A DNA stretch of 64,000 nucleotides, taken from an uncultured Blautia sp. Its GTDB lineage: Bacteria > Bacillota > Clostridia > Lachnospirales > Lachnospiraceae. Position 1 is the stretch's first letter. Each line of letters begins with the position of its first letter. Below the pieces are notes generated by a model, which saw only the letters and a list, made by a program, of their open reading frames with translations, made no database searches and was not told where the DNA came from. Both the position numbers and the translations under genes were made by a program. The stretch is from the NCBI GenBank assembly GCA_900547685.1, contig URHS01000008.1, positions 1 through 64,000 on the forward strand, in the 5' to 3' direction. Of the stretch, positions 25,906-37,258 are shown piece after piece.

Positions 25906-26008
25906 ATAAAGAAAGTACCCACTCCAAAGTGGATACCTCTCGGAACTAGGTTTATTTGTCCTTACGGACACCGCCTATCCCGTTGGCAGACGGGGTAGGC
26001 ATTTTTTT
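25906..26008 (+). ncRNA. Putative ~100-nt antisense RNA antitoxin
   Basis: A promoter at 25871-25899 and a strong intrinsic terminator at 25973-26008 (GCCTATCCCGT / ACGGGGTAGGC, one G-U, then ATTTTTTT) define a transcript of about 103 nt with no open reading frame. It contains a second hairpin near its 5' end (TACCCACTCC aaa-type loop GTGGATA). Its 3' third is complementary to the last eleven codons of the holin-like toxin gene on the other strand, and the rest to that mRNA's 3' region. This convergent 3' overlap is the arrangement of the TxpA/RatA and BsrG/SR4 type I systems of Bacillus. Ends are predicted from sequence only. Confidence 0.65.
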
Positions 26009-26118
26009 CGCTTGTCTCTCTTATCGTGAAAGGTAAGCAACGCAATAATCAAACCGCCAAAGGAAATCAACAAAGCTAATATCCCAAGAAAAATCATAAT
26101 GATTTCGTATGCTGTCAT
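25975..26118 (-). CDS. Holin-like toxin of a type I toxin-antitoxin system
   Basis: A 47-residue peptide starting MTAYEIIMIFLGILALLISF with one membrane helix (about 6-28) and a strongly basic tail (HDKRDKRKK). This is the layout of the 'putative holin-like toxin' family (Hol_Tox) and of TxpA/BsrG-like type I toxins. GGGAGGTGG lies just before the ATG. The gene's 3' end is overlapped by a convergent short RNA (25906-26008). A CCTCCC in its own leader (26168-26173) can pair with the ribosome-binding GGGAGG (26127-26132), the usual way such toxins block premature translation. Confidence 0.75.
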   Translation of the reverse strand: MTAYEIIMIFLGILALLISFGGLIIALLTFHDKRDKRKKCLPRLPTG

Positions 26119-26207
26119 ATACGCCACCTCCCTTCCTATGTATTCCGGTAATCCGGTCTATTGGCTCGGGAGGCTACCACCCTGTCATGGGCACTTTCCT
26201 ATTTAAA

Positions 26208-26236
26208 AGTTTATCATAACCATAATTCGCTTTCAA
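26208..26236 (-). promoter_or_regulatory. Promoter of the holin-like toxin gene
   Basis: On the minus strand, TTGAAA (26231-26236), 17-bp spacer and TAAACT (26208-26213) with an extended TGA before it. It gives a leader of about 85 nt that includes the anti-Shine-Dalgarno CCTCCC and a CCGG-ATTA-CCGG hairpin. Confidence 0.6.
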
Positions 26237-26298
26237 TATTTAATCATCTTGAGGTATTTACTTTTTAAATCGCAGCTTGCCCTGTAACTTTTCCTAAT

Positions 26299-26389
26299 AA
26301 AAGCTGTTGTATCAAGCATCTGGCATATCTATACACTTTAATCAACAAATGTATAAATATTCTCCAGATGCTCCCATACAACAGCTTTT
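26299..26389 (-). repeat. Long imperfect hairpin directly after the phoR stop
   Basis: Three nested perfect arms: AAAAGCTGTTGTAT/ATACAACAGCTTTT (14 bp), AGCATCTGG/CCAGATGCT (9 bp) and TATACA/TGTATA (6 bp), together a 91-bp near-palindrome abutting the phoR stop codon. On the minus strand it ends in CTTTTATTAGG, so it can act as terminator or 3' mRNA stabiliser. Its size and symmetry also fit a miniature mobile repeat, but no target duplication is evident. Confidence 0.7.
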
Positions 26390-28038
26390 TACATGGTAAT
26401 CGTAAATTTACTTCCCACTCCCGGTGTACTTTCCACATCAACCTTAGCACCTAAATACATGCAGCCGTGTTTTACAATGGAAAGCCCCAGTCCTGTACCG
26501 CCGATTGCCTTTGAATGGCTCTTATCCACACGATAAAATCTTTCAAATACTCGAGACTGTTCTCCCTCAGGTATTCCAATTCCGGTATCTTCCACTGAAA
26601 TTTCTACTTTATTATTTTCTTCCTTCAAGGTAACCTTCAGAGTTCCACCCTGTTTGTTATACTTTAACCCATTTTCACAAAGATTAAAAAGAACTTCATC
26701 TAAAATCATTCTTACTGTAGATACTTGAACATGAGGTCCTTCCAGATAAAGTTTAACGTCCTTTTCCTTTGCGCTGTGCTCTATACGGTGAAGGACCTCT
26801 TTAGAAAGCTGATACAAGTCCACCTGTTCTTTCTGATAAACAAGTTCTCCCTCATCCAGCTGAGAAATCTTAATCACGTCATTTACCAGTGTTATCAGCC
26901 TTTGCGCTTCCTTGAAAATACGGCTGGCAAATACTTTGGTATCCTCTGGTTTCACAAATCCATCCTTGATAATTTCCGCAAAACCTGAAATAGAGGTAAG
27001 GGGTGTTTTCAACTCATGAGAAACATTGGCGGTAAATTCCCTGCGTAATTGCTCTCCTCTCATACGCTCCGTTACATCCAGAATAGTGAGAACTGCCCCT
27101 GTTACTTCTTTCTCCTGCCATACCGGATTAGCAGCAATCTGACAGCTTCTTTCCGGAAATTCCAACATTCTCACTGTATGATGACCTTCCAGTACCTGTT
27201 CCACAATACTTTGAAATTCTCCGCTTCTGTTTAACGTTAAAATACTCTGTCTTCCCTGCCAATTGGTATCGCCTAAAAGCTTCAACGCACTGGAATTATA
27301 AGATAACACTTCTGTATGCTTATCAATAACCAGAAATCCTTCTTCCATATTTTCTGTAATTAAAGAAAATTCTTCCTGCTGCTTTCTGGCATCTTCAATC
27401 TCACGATGAAGAGATTTTTGCTGTCTGCTGATTTTACTTAAAAGCGGTGTCAGCTCATCATATACCTGATTATCCTCCGGATGCTCCAAGTCAAGAGCAT
27501 TGACAGGCTCTGTAATTTTCTTTGAAAGGCGAAAAGCCAGCAATGCTGACAGACATACCATAAAAATCAAGATGATTAAAATAGGCTGCACCATTCCTCC
27601 TAAAAGTCCCGGAATATTATACTGAACACTGGATACTCTCAGAATTTTTCCATCCGTCATTTTCATTGCATAATACAGGGTTTTTTCTGATAATGTATCA
27701 GACCTTCTGACTGCTGTACCGGAACCCGTTTTCAATGCTTTCTGGATTTCTGAACGGTTTTCATGATTATCCATATCATCTTCATCTGCCACACTGTCGA
27801 AAAGAACGGTTCCATCTTCATCAATATATGTTACACGCTCTGTCTGGGGAGGCAGTCTATTAAAAGCTTCCATTCCCTCTTTTTCTACTGCAATAGCCAA
27901 ATAAGCTGCTTCTGTCTTTAATTCTTTTGCCAGCTGCTTTCCAAAATAATGATACAAAATACCCATAATCAGCCCGGAACCTGCAAAAAGGACAATCATG
28001 GAAACGAAAAGCATAGACTTGAAAATTCTTTTTGTCAT
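26389..28038 (-). CDS. phoR: PhoR-type sensor histidine kinase
   Basis: 549 residues. Two membrane segments (about 8-30 and 150-169) flank an extracytoplasmic domain. A short HAMP-like linker and a PAS domain (about 223-325) follow. The HisKA H-box is FTANVSHELKTPLTS with His341, and the HATPase has N-box (NLCENGLKYN), DTGIGIPEGE, FERFYRVDKSHS and GTGLGLSIVKH. It phosphorylates the adjacent regulator. The gene overlaps it by 4 bp (ATGA). phoU upstream in the same operon identifies the system as the phosphate-starvation pair rather than a generic one. Confidence 0.93.
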   Translation of the reverse strand: MTKRIFKSMLFVSMIVLFAGSGLIMGILYHYFGKQLAKELKTEAAYLAIAVEKEGMEAFNRLPPQTERVTYIDEDGTVLFDSVADEDDMDNHENRSEIQKALKTGSGTAVRRSDTLSEKTLYYAMKMTDGKILRVSSVQYNIPGLLGGMVQPILIILIFMVCLSALLAFRLSKKITEPVNALDLEHPEDNQVYDELTPLLSKISRQQKSLHREIEDARKQQEEFSLITENMEEGFLVIDKHTEVLSYNSSALKLLGDTNWQGRQSILTLNRSGEFQSIVEQVLEGHHTVRMLEFPERSCQIAANPVWQEKEVTGAVLTILDVTERMRGEQLRREFTANVSHELKTPLTSISGFAEIIKDGFVKPEDTKVFASRIFKEAQRLITLVNDVIKISQLDEGELVYQKEQVDLYQLSKEVLHRIEHSAKEKDVKLYLEGPHVQVSTVRMILDEVLFNLCENGLKYNKQGGTLKVTLKEENNKVEISVEDTGIGIPEGEQSRVFERFYRVDKSHSKAIGGTGLGLSIVKHGCMYLGAKVDVESTPGVGSKFTITM

Positions 28039-28715
28039 TCTTCCCCTCCTACTTTATATCCTACACCTCGAACAGTCTCGATATAGTGTCCGGCATCTTT
28101 CAGTTTCTGGCGAAGAGTTCTGATATGAACATCTACTGTTCTGCTTTCCCCATCAAACTGATAGCCCCAGATTTTATCCAAAAGCTGCGCTCTGGAGAAC
28201 ACAATCCCCGGATTTGATAAGAACAGCAATAAAAGCTCAAACTCCTTCATAGTAAGAGTAACTTCCTCTCCATTTACTTTTACCAGATGACGTTTCTTTG
28301 AAACATACAATTCTCCCAAAACGTATTCTTCATCATCCTGAGGCTGTTCCTGACTACCCCTGCGAAGCAGTGCTTTCACTCTGGAAACCAACTCCATCAT
28401 ACGGAATGGTTTGGGAATATAATCATCTGCTCCGCCATCAAGACCTTTTACAACATCATATTCACTGCCCTTTGCCGTCAGCATGGCAATGGGAATATTT
28501 TTCGTTTCTTTCTTTTTACGAAGTTTCTGTAAAATTTCCAGTCCATCTTCCTCCGGCAGCATAATGTCCAAAAGCACTAAATCCGGAATTTTCTTTTCCA
28601 TCGCATGCCAAAAATCAGAGGGATACGCAAATCCCTCTGCCACAAGCCCTTGACCATTTAAGGTATACACCAATAACTCTCTGATACTTTCATCATCTTC
28701 TACTAAATAAATCAT
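28035..28715 (-). CDS. phoB: PhoB/PhoP-type response regulator
   Basis: About 226 residues. The receiver has the acidic pair VEDDES, phospho-acceptor Asp50 (LVLLDIMLP), Thr in AMLTAK and Lys in YIPKPF. An OmpR-type winged helix ends in TVDVHIRTLRQKLKDAG and the RGVGYKV wing. I place the start at ATG 28713-28715 (MIYLVEDDES), the usual family start, with AGAGGATAATAGG upstream; an in-frame ATG at 28739 inside phoU is the alternative. The expected targets are the Pho boxes upstream of pstS (48483-48533) and of this operon. Confidence 0.93.
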   Translation of the reverse strand: MIYLVEDDESIRELLVYTLNGQGLVAEGFAYPSDFWHAMEKKIPDLVLLDIMLPEEDGLEILQKLRKKKETKNIPIAMLTAKGSEYDVVKGLDGGADDYIPKPFRMMELVSRVKALLRRGSQEQPQDDEEYVLGELYVSKKRHLVKVNGEEVTLTMKEFELLLLFLSNPGIVFSRAQLLDKIWGYQFDGESRTVDVHIRTLRQKLKDAGHYIETVRGVGYKVGGEE

Positions 28716-28719
28716 CCTA

Positions 28720-29370
28720 TTATCCTCTGTCTGCTTCATGCTTTCCTGTTATTGAGTACTCTACCCACTGGGCAATGTTTTCTGCGTGATCCCCAATTCT
28801 TTCTAAATACTTGGCAATCATAATTAAATCAATGTAATATTCTGCCTGCTGAGCATCCTTTTTCATCATATTTGGAAGCTCCTGTTTTACTTTTAAGAAC
28901 AGATTGTCTACTACATCATCATATTCTACAACCTTTGCCGCAGCTTCCAAATCCTTCTTTACAAAAGAGTCAATGCTTCCTGTCACCATTTTAATCGCTG
29001 CTTCAGCCATTTCTCCAATATGAATTTTATGAGCCAGCTCCTTTACCTGAACAAAACGGGACATATCCGCAATATCCTGAGCCTGATCTCCAATTCTCTC
29101 CATATCAGAAATCATTTTTAATGCAGAAGATATTTGTCTCAGGTCACTGGCTACGGGCTGCTGTTGAAGGAGAAGTTTCATACAAAGAGTTTCAATCTCT
29201 CTTTCTTTCTGATTGATTTCCTCCTCAATTCCATCTACAAGTTCCTTTTCTGCATCCTGAGTATCCTCAAGCTGATCCACTGCTCTTCTGATTGCTCTTT
29301 CACATAAAGCTCCCATTTTAATCAGCTCTACATTCAGCTCCTCAAGCTGCTGGTCGAATTTTGTACGCAT
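28720..29370 (-). CDS. phoU: Phosphate-signalling accessory protein PhoU
   Basis: 216 residues with two PhoU repeats of three helices each. The metal/phosphate-signalling motif (E/D)-x-x-x-D appears in each: DMERIGDQAQDIADM in the first and YLERIGDHAENIAQW in the second. PhoU represses PhoR in high phosphate through the PstSCAB transporter. It is the first gene of the phoU-phoB-phoR operon, physically apart from pst (45-48 kb), while in many species phoU is the last pst gene. GGGAGG precedes the ATG. Confidence 0.96.
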   Translation of the reverse strand: MRTKFDQQLEELNVELIKMGALCERAIRRAVDQLEDTQDAEKELVDGIEEEINQKEREIETLCMKLLLQQQPVASDLRQISSALKMISDMERIGDQAQDIADMSRFVQVKELAHKIHIGEMAEAAIKMVTGSIDSFVKKDLEAAAKVVEYDDVVDNLFLKVKQELPNMMKKDAQQAEYYIDLIMIAKYLERIGDHAENIAQWVEYSITGKHEADRG

Positions 29371-29448
29371 CAGCCAAACCTCCCTGTGATATAAATTATT
29401 TATCTTTTTCTAATTTTTTACAACATTATTTTTTATTGCTGTGATATC

Positions 29449-29503
29449 ATTATACGAAAATCATGTAAAATCGACTACCGTCAGATTGTTAAATCAAAGT
29501 AAA
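29449..29503 (-). promoter_or_regulatory. phoU operon promoter with Pho-box-like repeats
   Basis: On the minus strand a perfect TATAAT (29449-29454) lacks a -35. In its place are TTTACA (29464-29469), TTAACA (29487-29492) and TTTACT (29498-29503), spaced 23 and 11 bp (about two turns and one turn). This fits PhoB/PhoP-family direct repeats, so the operon is probably self-activated. Confidence 0.6.
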
Positions 29504-29517
29504 ATTTATATAAAAAT

Positions 29518-29542
29518 AACAGACGCCTCTCCTGCGTCTGTT
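29518..29542 (-). terminator. Terminator of pyrG-purF-dapL operon
   Basis: A perfect 9-bp stem (AACAGACGC / GCGTCTGTT) with a 7-nt loop, followed on the minus strand by ATTTTTATA. It is 81 bp after the dapL stop. Confidence 0.75.
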
Positions 29543-29623
29543 AACTTTACATTCTTTCATTTACATTCTTTACATTTTTATCTTGAAATCTTAACTGTTA
29601 CCATAAAAATCCTATATCAAACA

Positions 29624-30808
29624 TTATGAAAGTAATTTAACAATTCTTTTTGCTGCTTCTTTTGTATCTTCCGGAGAACTGAACGTTGAGAATCTAAAAT
29701 ATCCTTCTCCACAAGCTCCAAACCCCTCTCCTGGTGTTCCTACTACTTGAATTTCCTGTAACAGATAGTCAAAAAACTCCCAGCTTTTCATTCCTCTCGG
29801 ACATTTCATCCAAATATAAGGGGCATTTTTCCCTCCACAGTACCAAATTCCAAGCTGATCCAGGGCCTGCATCAATACTTTTGCATTTTTCTTATAAATC
29901 TGTATATTTTCATGAATTTGTTTCTGACCTTCTTCTGAAAAAACTGCTGCTCCACCTTTCTGAATAATATAAGATACACCATTTGTTTTTGTTGTACGAT
30001 TTCGCACCCACATCTCATTCATATTCATCCCATTACGCTTCAATGCTTTTGGTATAATGGTATAACCAAGTCTGGTTCCCGTGAAGCCGGCAGTTTTTGA
30101 AAAAGAGCAAATTTCTATGGCACATGTTTCTGCTCCATCCAGTTCAAAAATACTATGTGGAAGTATTTCATCCTCAATAAAGGCCTCATATGCCGCATCG
30201 AAAAGAATAATGGAACCTCTCTTATTTGCATAATTGACCCATGCCTGAAGTTGACTACGTGAAAAAACAGCTCCAGTAGGATTATTTGGTGAACAAATAT
30301 AAATAATATCTGCTTCTGTTTTCTCATTTGGTTCAGGCAAAAATTCATTTTCCTCTCCTGAAACCAAATACATAATCTTTCTTCCTGCCATCACATTTGC
30401 GTCTACATACGCCGGATAAGCTGGCTCAATTACCAATACCTGATTAGAGCGATCAAATAAATCCAAAACATCTCCCAATTCATCACTTGCTCCGCTTGAC
30501 ACAAAAATTTCCTCCGCTGATAAAGAAATACCTCTTTTTGCATAATATTTTACAATCGCTTCTCTTAAAAATGGAGCACCACATTCTGGCATATATCCAT
30601 GAAAACTACTTTTTGAAGCTTGATCATCCACAGCCTCATGCAATGCTTTAATCACTGCATCACACAATGGTAATGAAACATCTCCAATTCCCATTCTTAA
30701 AAGTTTTACTCCCGGATGGTTCTCTACATACGTTCTGGTTTTCTGGGCTATATTATAAAAAAGGTATGAGTCTTTCAATTCATTGTAATACATATTAGGT
30801 TTTACCAT
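29624..30808 (-). CDS. dapL: LL-diaminopimelate aminotransferase
   Basis: 394 residues, fold-type I PLP enzyme that converts tetrahydrodipicolinate plus glutamate to LL-DAP in one step of lysine and peptidoglycan synthesis. It shows MGIGDVSLPL, FHGYMPECGAPFLREAI, IYICSPNNPTGA and the PLP Lys238 in SFSKTAGFTGTRLGYT. Its glutamate use ties it to the nitrogen genes nearby. It is the last gene of the pyrG-purF-dapL operon, 14 bp after purF. DapL rather than a general aspartate aminotransferase is chosen from the N-terminal segment; confidence in that level is good, not absolute. Confidence 0.88.
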   Translation of the reverse strand: MVKPNMYYNELKDSYLFYNIAQKTRTYVENHPGVKLLRMGIGDVSLPLCDAVIKALHEAVDDQASKSSFHGYMPECGAPFLREAIVKYYAKRGISLSAEEIFVSSGASDELGDVLDLFDRSNQVLVIEPAYPAYVDANVMAGRKIMYLVSGEENEFLPEPNEKTEADIIYICSPNNPTGAVFSRSQLQAWVNYANKRGSIILFDAAYEAFIEDEILPHSIFELDGAETCAIEICSFSKTAGFTGTRLGYTIIPKALKRNGMNMNEMWVRNRTTKTNGVSYIIQKGGAAVFSEEGQKQIHENIQIYKKNAKVLMQALDQLGIWYCGGKNAPYIWMKCPRGMKSWEFFDYLLQEIQVVGTPGEGFGACGEGYFRFSTFSSPEDTKEAAKRIVKLLS

Positions 30809-30822
30809 ACTCTATTCCTCCA

Positions 30823-33850
<3,028 letters not shown>

Positions 33851-33901
33851 TCACTTCCTTCCTTTATTTTCTGTTTCATAAAATACAATTTCCCATCAAA
33901 C

Positions 33902-33955
33902 AAAAAGGCAAAAGTGCCTTTAAGTTTCTTTTAACTTAAAGACGCCTTTGCCTTT
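33902..33955 (-). promoter_or_regulatory. pyrG leader: ANTAR-type hairpin plus attenuator
   Basis: On the minus strand the RNA starts near 33958. At once it forms AAAGGC-AAAGGC-GUCUUU (33938-33955): a 6-bp stem with a hexaloop having A1 and G4. The 3' arm is also needed by the next stem, CUUUAAGUU/AACUUAAAG with a 6-nt loop (33918-33941). A terminator-like AAAGGCA/UGCCUUU-UU (33904-33921) follows. The two structures exclude each other, as in ANTAR antitermination. Confidence 0.8.
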
Positions 33956-33964
33956 ACGCACGCT

Positions 33965-33993
33965 ATTTTACCTCTTATGATTTCTCTTGTCAA
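33965..33993 (-). promoter_or_regulatory. Promoter of pyrG-purF-dapL
   Basis: On the minus strand, perfect TTGACA (33988-33993), 17-bp spacer, TAAAAT (33965-33970). Predicted start about 33958, three nt before the ANTAR-type hairpin. Confidence 0.85.
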
Positions 33994-33999
33994 TCTATT

Positions 34000-35550
34000 T
34001 TATTGAAAATCTTTGCTTTTGTCACCATATTTCATTAAATCTGAAAGGGTAATATTGTCAAAATAATTGTTTACCATATGATGAAACTCTTTCCACATTG
34101 GCAATGTTTTACATATATTTGCGCGCTTACAAGTTTCCGCATTACATTCCAAACATGCTACAGGAACCAACTGTCCTTCAGTCAATCTTAAAATATCTCC
34201 AATCCGATAATCCTTTGGCTCTTTTGCAAGACGATATCCCCCGCCTTTTCCCTGTACACCTTCCACATAATGATTTTTAGAAAGTACAGGCATAATTCTT
34301 TCAATTATATCTATTATATTTTCTGTTCCGATAGAAAGTCGGATTGTATTAGATTTAATTTCCTGCTCTTCCAATTCTTCCGATGAAAGCTGGCTATGTG
34401 TTGTAGTTGCCGGATGAATTACAAGACTTTTCACATCCGCTACATTTGCAAGCAATGAGAAAATTTGCAAGTGATCAATAAACCTATATGCTTCTTCCTT
34501 CCCTCCTTTGATATCGAATGTAAAAATAGATGCGCCTCCATTTGGAAAATATTTCTGATAAAGAAAATAATCCGGATGCGAAGGAAGGGACGGATGATTT
34601 ACTTTTTCAACTTGCGAATGATTTTTTAAAAATTCTACCACTTTCTTAGTATTTTCTGCATGGCGTTCCAAGCGCAGTGACAATGTTTCAATTCCCTGTA
34701 ATAGTAAAAATGCTGCAAAAGGAGAAATGCTTGCTCCTGTATCACGAAGGAGAATTGCCCTAATATATGTAACAAACGCTGCCGGTCCCACAGCATTTAC
34801 AGAAGAAACACCATGATAACTTGGATTCGGGGCAGCAATTGCCGGATACTTTCCGGAAACAGCCCAATCAAATTTTCCTGCGTCTACAATAATTCCTCCA
34901 AGAGTAGTACCATGGCCACCAAGAAATTTTGTAGCAGAATGCACTACAATATCAGCTCCGTGTTCAATCGGTCGAATAAAATATGGTGTACCAAAGGTAT
35001 TATCCACTACAAGAGGTAAGCCATGTTTATGAGCAATCCCAGCCAAGGCATCAATATCCGGAATATCACTGTTAGGATTACCAAGAGTTTCTATATAAAT
35101 TGCCCTTGTATTTTCTTTAATAGCTGCTTCTACTTCATTAAGATCATGTATGTTAACAAAGGAAGCCTTAATTCCAAATCCCGGAAGCGTATGTGCCATC
35201 AGATTATAACTGCCTCCGTAAATTGTTTTCTGTGCAACAATATGTCCGCCATTTTGTCCCAGGGCCTGCAAGGTATAAGCAATTGCAGCTGCTCCTGAAG
35301 AAAGTGCCAGAGCAGCAATACCTCCTTCCAAAGCAGCAACACGTTTTTCCAATACATCCTGTGTGGAGTTCGTTAAACGACTATAAATATTTCCGGCATC
35401 TTCAAGTCCAAAGCGAGCTGCTGCATGGGCACAATCATGAAAAACATAAGAAGTAGTTGCATAAATAGGCACTGCACGTGCATCTGTAACAGGGTCAGGA
35501 GTTTCCTGCCCCACATGAAGCTGAAGTGTTTCAAATCTGTATGTTGACAT
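34000..35550 (-). CDS. O-acetylhomoserine sulfhydrylase fused to Rrf2 regulator C-terminus
   Basis: 516 residues. Residues 1-415 are a complete PLP-dependent MetY/Cys-Met metabolism enzyme ([28 protein letters not shown] Lys208 in [13 protein letters not shown], end [16 protein letters not shown]). From about 416 the sequence switches without a break to an Rrf2-family regulator lacking its first ~50 residues: [20 protein letters not shown], wing [43 protein letters not shown] and a C-terminal helix. The Cys residues expected for an Fe-S or sulfur-sensing Rrf2 remain, but the recognition helix is gone. The promoter carries two Rrf2-like palindromes. No terminator is seen before the pyrG promoter. 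Confidence 0.9.
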   Translation of the reverse strand: MSTYRFETLQLHVGQETPDPVTDARAVPIYATTSYVFHDCAHAAARFGLEDAGNIYSRLTNSTQDVLEKRVAALEGGIAALALSSGAAAIAYTLQALGQNGGHIVAQKTIYGGSYNLMAHTLPGFGIKASFVNIHDLNEVEAAIKENTRAIYIETLGNPNSDIPDIDALAGIAHKHGLPLVVDNTFGTPYFIRPIEHGADIVVHSATKFLGGHGTTLGGIIVDAGKFDWAVSGKYPAIAAPNPSYHGVSSVNAVGPAAFVTYIRAILLRDTGASISPFAAFLLLQGIETLSLRLERHAENTKKVVEFLKNHSQVEKVNHPSLPSHPDYFLYQKYFPNGGASIFTFDIKGGKEEAYRFIDHLQIFSLLANVADVKSLVIHPATTTHSQLSSEELEEQEIKSNTIRLSIGTENIIDIIERIMPVLSKNHYVEGVQGKGGGYRLAKEPKDYRIGDILRLTEGQLVPVACLECNAETCKRANICKTLPMWKEFHHMVNNYFDNITLSDLMKYGDKSKDFQ

Positions 35551-35564
35551 AGCATCCTCCTTTT

Positions 35565-35626
35565 ACCTACTAATTTAATAGGTTTGTTTTTGCAACATAT
35601 TTCCTTTCGCCTACTATGTCAATAGG
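35565..35626 (-). promoter_or_regulatory. metY-rrf2 promoter with two Rrf2-like operators
   Basis: On the minus strand, TTGACA (35617-35622), 17-bp spacer, TATGTT (35594-35599). The palindrome CCTACTATGTCAATAGG (plus strand, 35610-35626) covers the -35, and CCTACTAATTTAATAGG (35566-35582) lies just before the ribosome-binding site. They share CCTACTA..n..AATAGG and are 44 bp apart, about four helical turns. This looks like repression by a CymR/Rrf2-type regulator of sulfur genes. Confidence 0.7.
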
Positions 35627-35643
35627 TATTTCGAGATTTTCTT

Positions 35644-37224
35644 TTATTTCCCACTGTCACCATAATTGGCAAGGACTCTTGCGGAAGGATCTTTTACATT
35701 ACATCCTTCCCATTCCGCATTCGGCATCCAGAAATCTACGACCATCTCAGATTGTCCCTTATAATACTTTTCAAAAATTTCTCTGTACAATAAAGATTCT
35801 TTGGTAAATGGTATGGCATGTACATAATTTTCACATCTGCTTTCAAACTCTTCATCTGTATACTTATCTTCTGCATATTGCTTCAAATAATCAACTAAAG
35901 AATGTCCTACTGCATCTGAAAATGCAGCTTTTTCTCTCCAAAGAATTTCCTCCGGCAGATAATTATCTTTTTCAAATGCATGACGCAACAAATATTTTCC
36001 TTTTCCATAGATGTTAATCTTCATCTCTGGATTTATTGCCATTACATATTTTACAAAATCGAGATCTCCAAAAGGAACTCTTGCTTCCAATGAATTTACA
36101 GATATACAGCGGTCCGCACGAAGAACATCATACATATGAATTTCACGTATTCGTTTCTGAGATTCTCGTTGAAAAGCTTCTGCATTTGGTGCAAAATCTG
36201 TGTACTTATATCCAAATAATTCATCAGAAATCTCCCCTGTTAAAAGGACTCGGATATCCGTGTGTTCATGGATTGCTTTACACACCAAATACATTCCCAT
36301 AGAGGCACGAATTGTTGTGATGTCGTATGTTCCCAATAAATAAATAACTGTTTCCAGTGAGGCAAGTACTTCCTGCGGTGTCATATACACTTCTGTATGA
36401 TCACTACCGATGTAATCTGACACTTGCCTTGCATATTTTAAATCAATGGCATCTTCACTCATACCAATGGCAAAAGTTTTAATTGGTTCTTTGGTTTTTT
36501 TCGCTGCAATTGCACATACTAGAGAAGAGTCCAGTCCACCCGAAAGCAGAAATCCTACTTTAGCGTCTGATACAAGACGTTTTTCCACAGCAGTTATAAG
36601 CTTATCGTGAATTTTTCTACAAATTTTTTCCATACTGTCGTTGCAAACTTCGTCTACCTTTGTAATATCATGATAACAGATGAATTGGCCATCTTTATAA
36701 TAGTGTCCTGGTGGAAAAGGCATAATCTTCTTTGCAATTCCTATCAGATTTTTGGGTTCACTGGCAAAAACAACAGCTCCTTCTTTGTCATAGCCATAAT
36801 ATAATGGTCTAATTCCAATAGGATCTCTTGCAGCAATGAATTTTTCTGTTTTACCATCATAAATGATACAGGCAAACTCTGCATCCAGCATAGAAAACAT
36901 ATCTGTACCATATTCCTGATACAGCGGTAAAAGTATTTCACAATCTGAGTCACTTTCAAATGTATATTTATCTGACAGTTCTTTCTTTAATTTCTCAAAT
37001 CCATAAATCTCTCCATTACAGACTACATAATTTTTTCCATACTGAAACGGCTGCATACCAGACGGGGTCAGCCCCATGATTGAAAGTCTGTGAAATCCGA
37101 GAATACCTTTTTCTGTCTTCACTACACGGCTGTCATCCGGACCTCTTGATTTTGTCTTTTCAAACCCTTTCATAAAATCATAAAAAGAAATGCTGCGGCT
37201 GCAATAACCCATAATAGAACACAT
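35644..37224 (-). CDS. asnB: Asparagine synthase (glutamine-hydrolysing)
   Basis: 526 residues. Class II glutaminase with N-terminal nucleophile Cys2 (MCSIMGY), RLSIMG, YNGEIYG-equivalent VVCNGEIYGFEKL and DGxxxxxxRDPIGIRPLYYG. The synthetase domain has the PPi-loop LLSGGLDSSLVCAIAAK and SLEARVPFGDLDFVKYVM. It converts aspartate to asparagine with glutamine nitrogen and ATP. CGGAGG precedes the ATG. It is 34 bp after glutamine synthetase III and shares its attenuated promoter, so glutamine production and use are co-regulated. Confidence 0.96.
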   Translation of the reverse strand: MCSIMGYCSRSISFYDFMKGFEKTKSRGPDDSRVVKTEKGILGFHRLSIMGLTPSGMQPFQYGKNYVVCNGEIYGFEKLKKELSDKYTFESDSDCEILLPLYQEYGTDMFSMLDAEFACIIYDGKTEKFIAARDPIGIRPLYYGYDKEGAVVFASEPKNLIGIAKKIMPFPPGHYYKDGQFICYHDITKVDEVCNDSMEKICRKIHDKLITAVEKRLVSDAKVGFLLSGGLDSSLVCAIAAKKTKEPIKTFAIGMSEDAIDLKYARQVSDYIGSDHTEVYMTPQEVLASLETVIYLLGTYDITTIRASMGMYLVCKAIHEHTDIRVLLTGEISDELFGYKYTDFAPNAEAFQRESQKRIREIHMYDVLRADRCISVNSLEARVPFGDLDFVKYVMAINPEMKINIYGKGKYLLRHAFEKDNYLPEEILWREKAAFSDAVGHSLVDYLKQYAEDKYTDEEFESRCENYVHAIPFTKESLLYREIFEKYYKGQSEMVVDFWMPNAEWEGCNVKDPSARVLANYGDSGK

Positions 37225-37258
37225 CTGAATATACCTCCGTAATTTACTAAATACTGAT

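Noticed and set aside
26265..26450. 61-aa minus-strand frame over the phoR end
   Set aside because: It runs through the nested palindrome and the end of phoR in another frame, without a ribosome-binding site.
33902..33955. T-box, purine or other riboswitch for pyrG-purF
   Set aside because: The leader is only about 110 nt with one hairpin and a terminator. No specifier loop, T-box motif or riboswitch core is visible, and the G-run attenuation known from Bacillus pyrG is missing.
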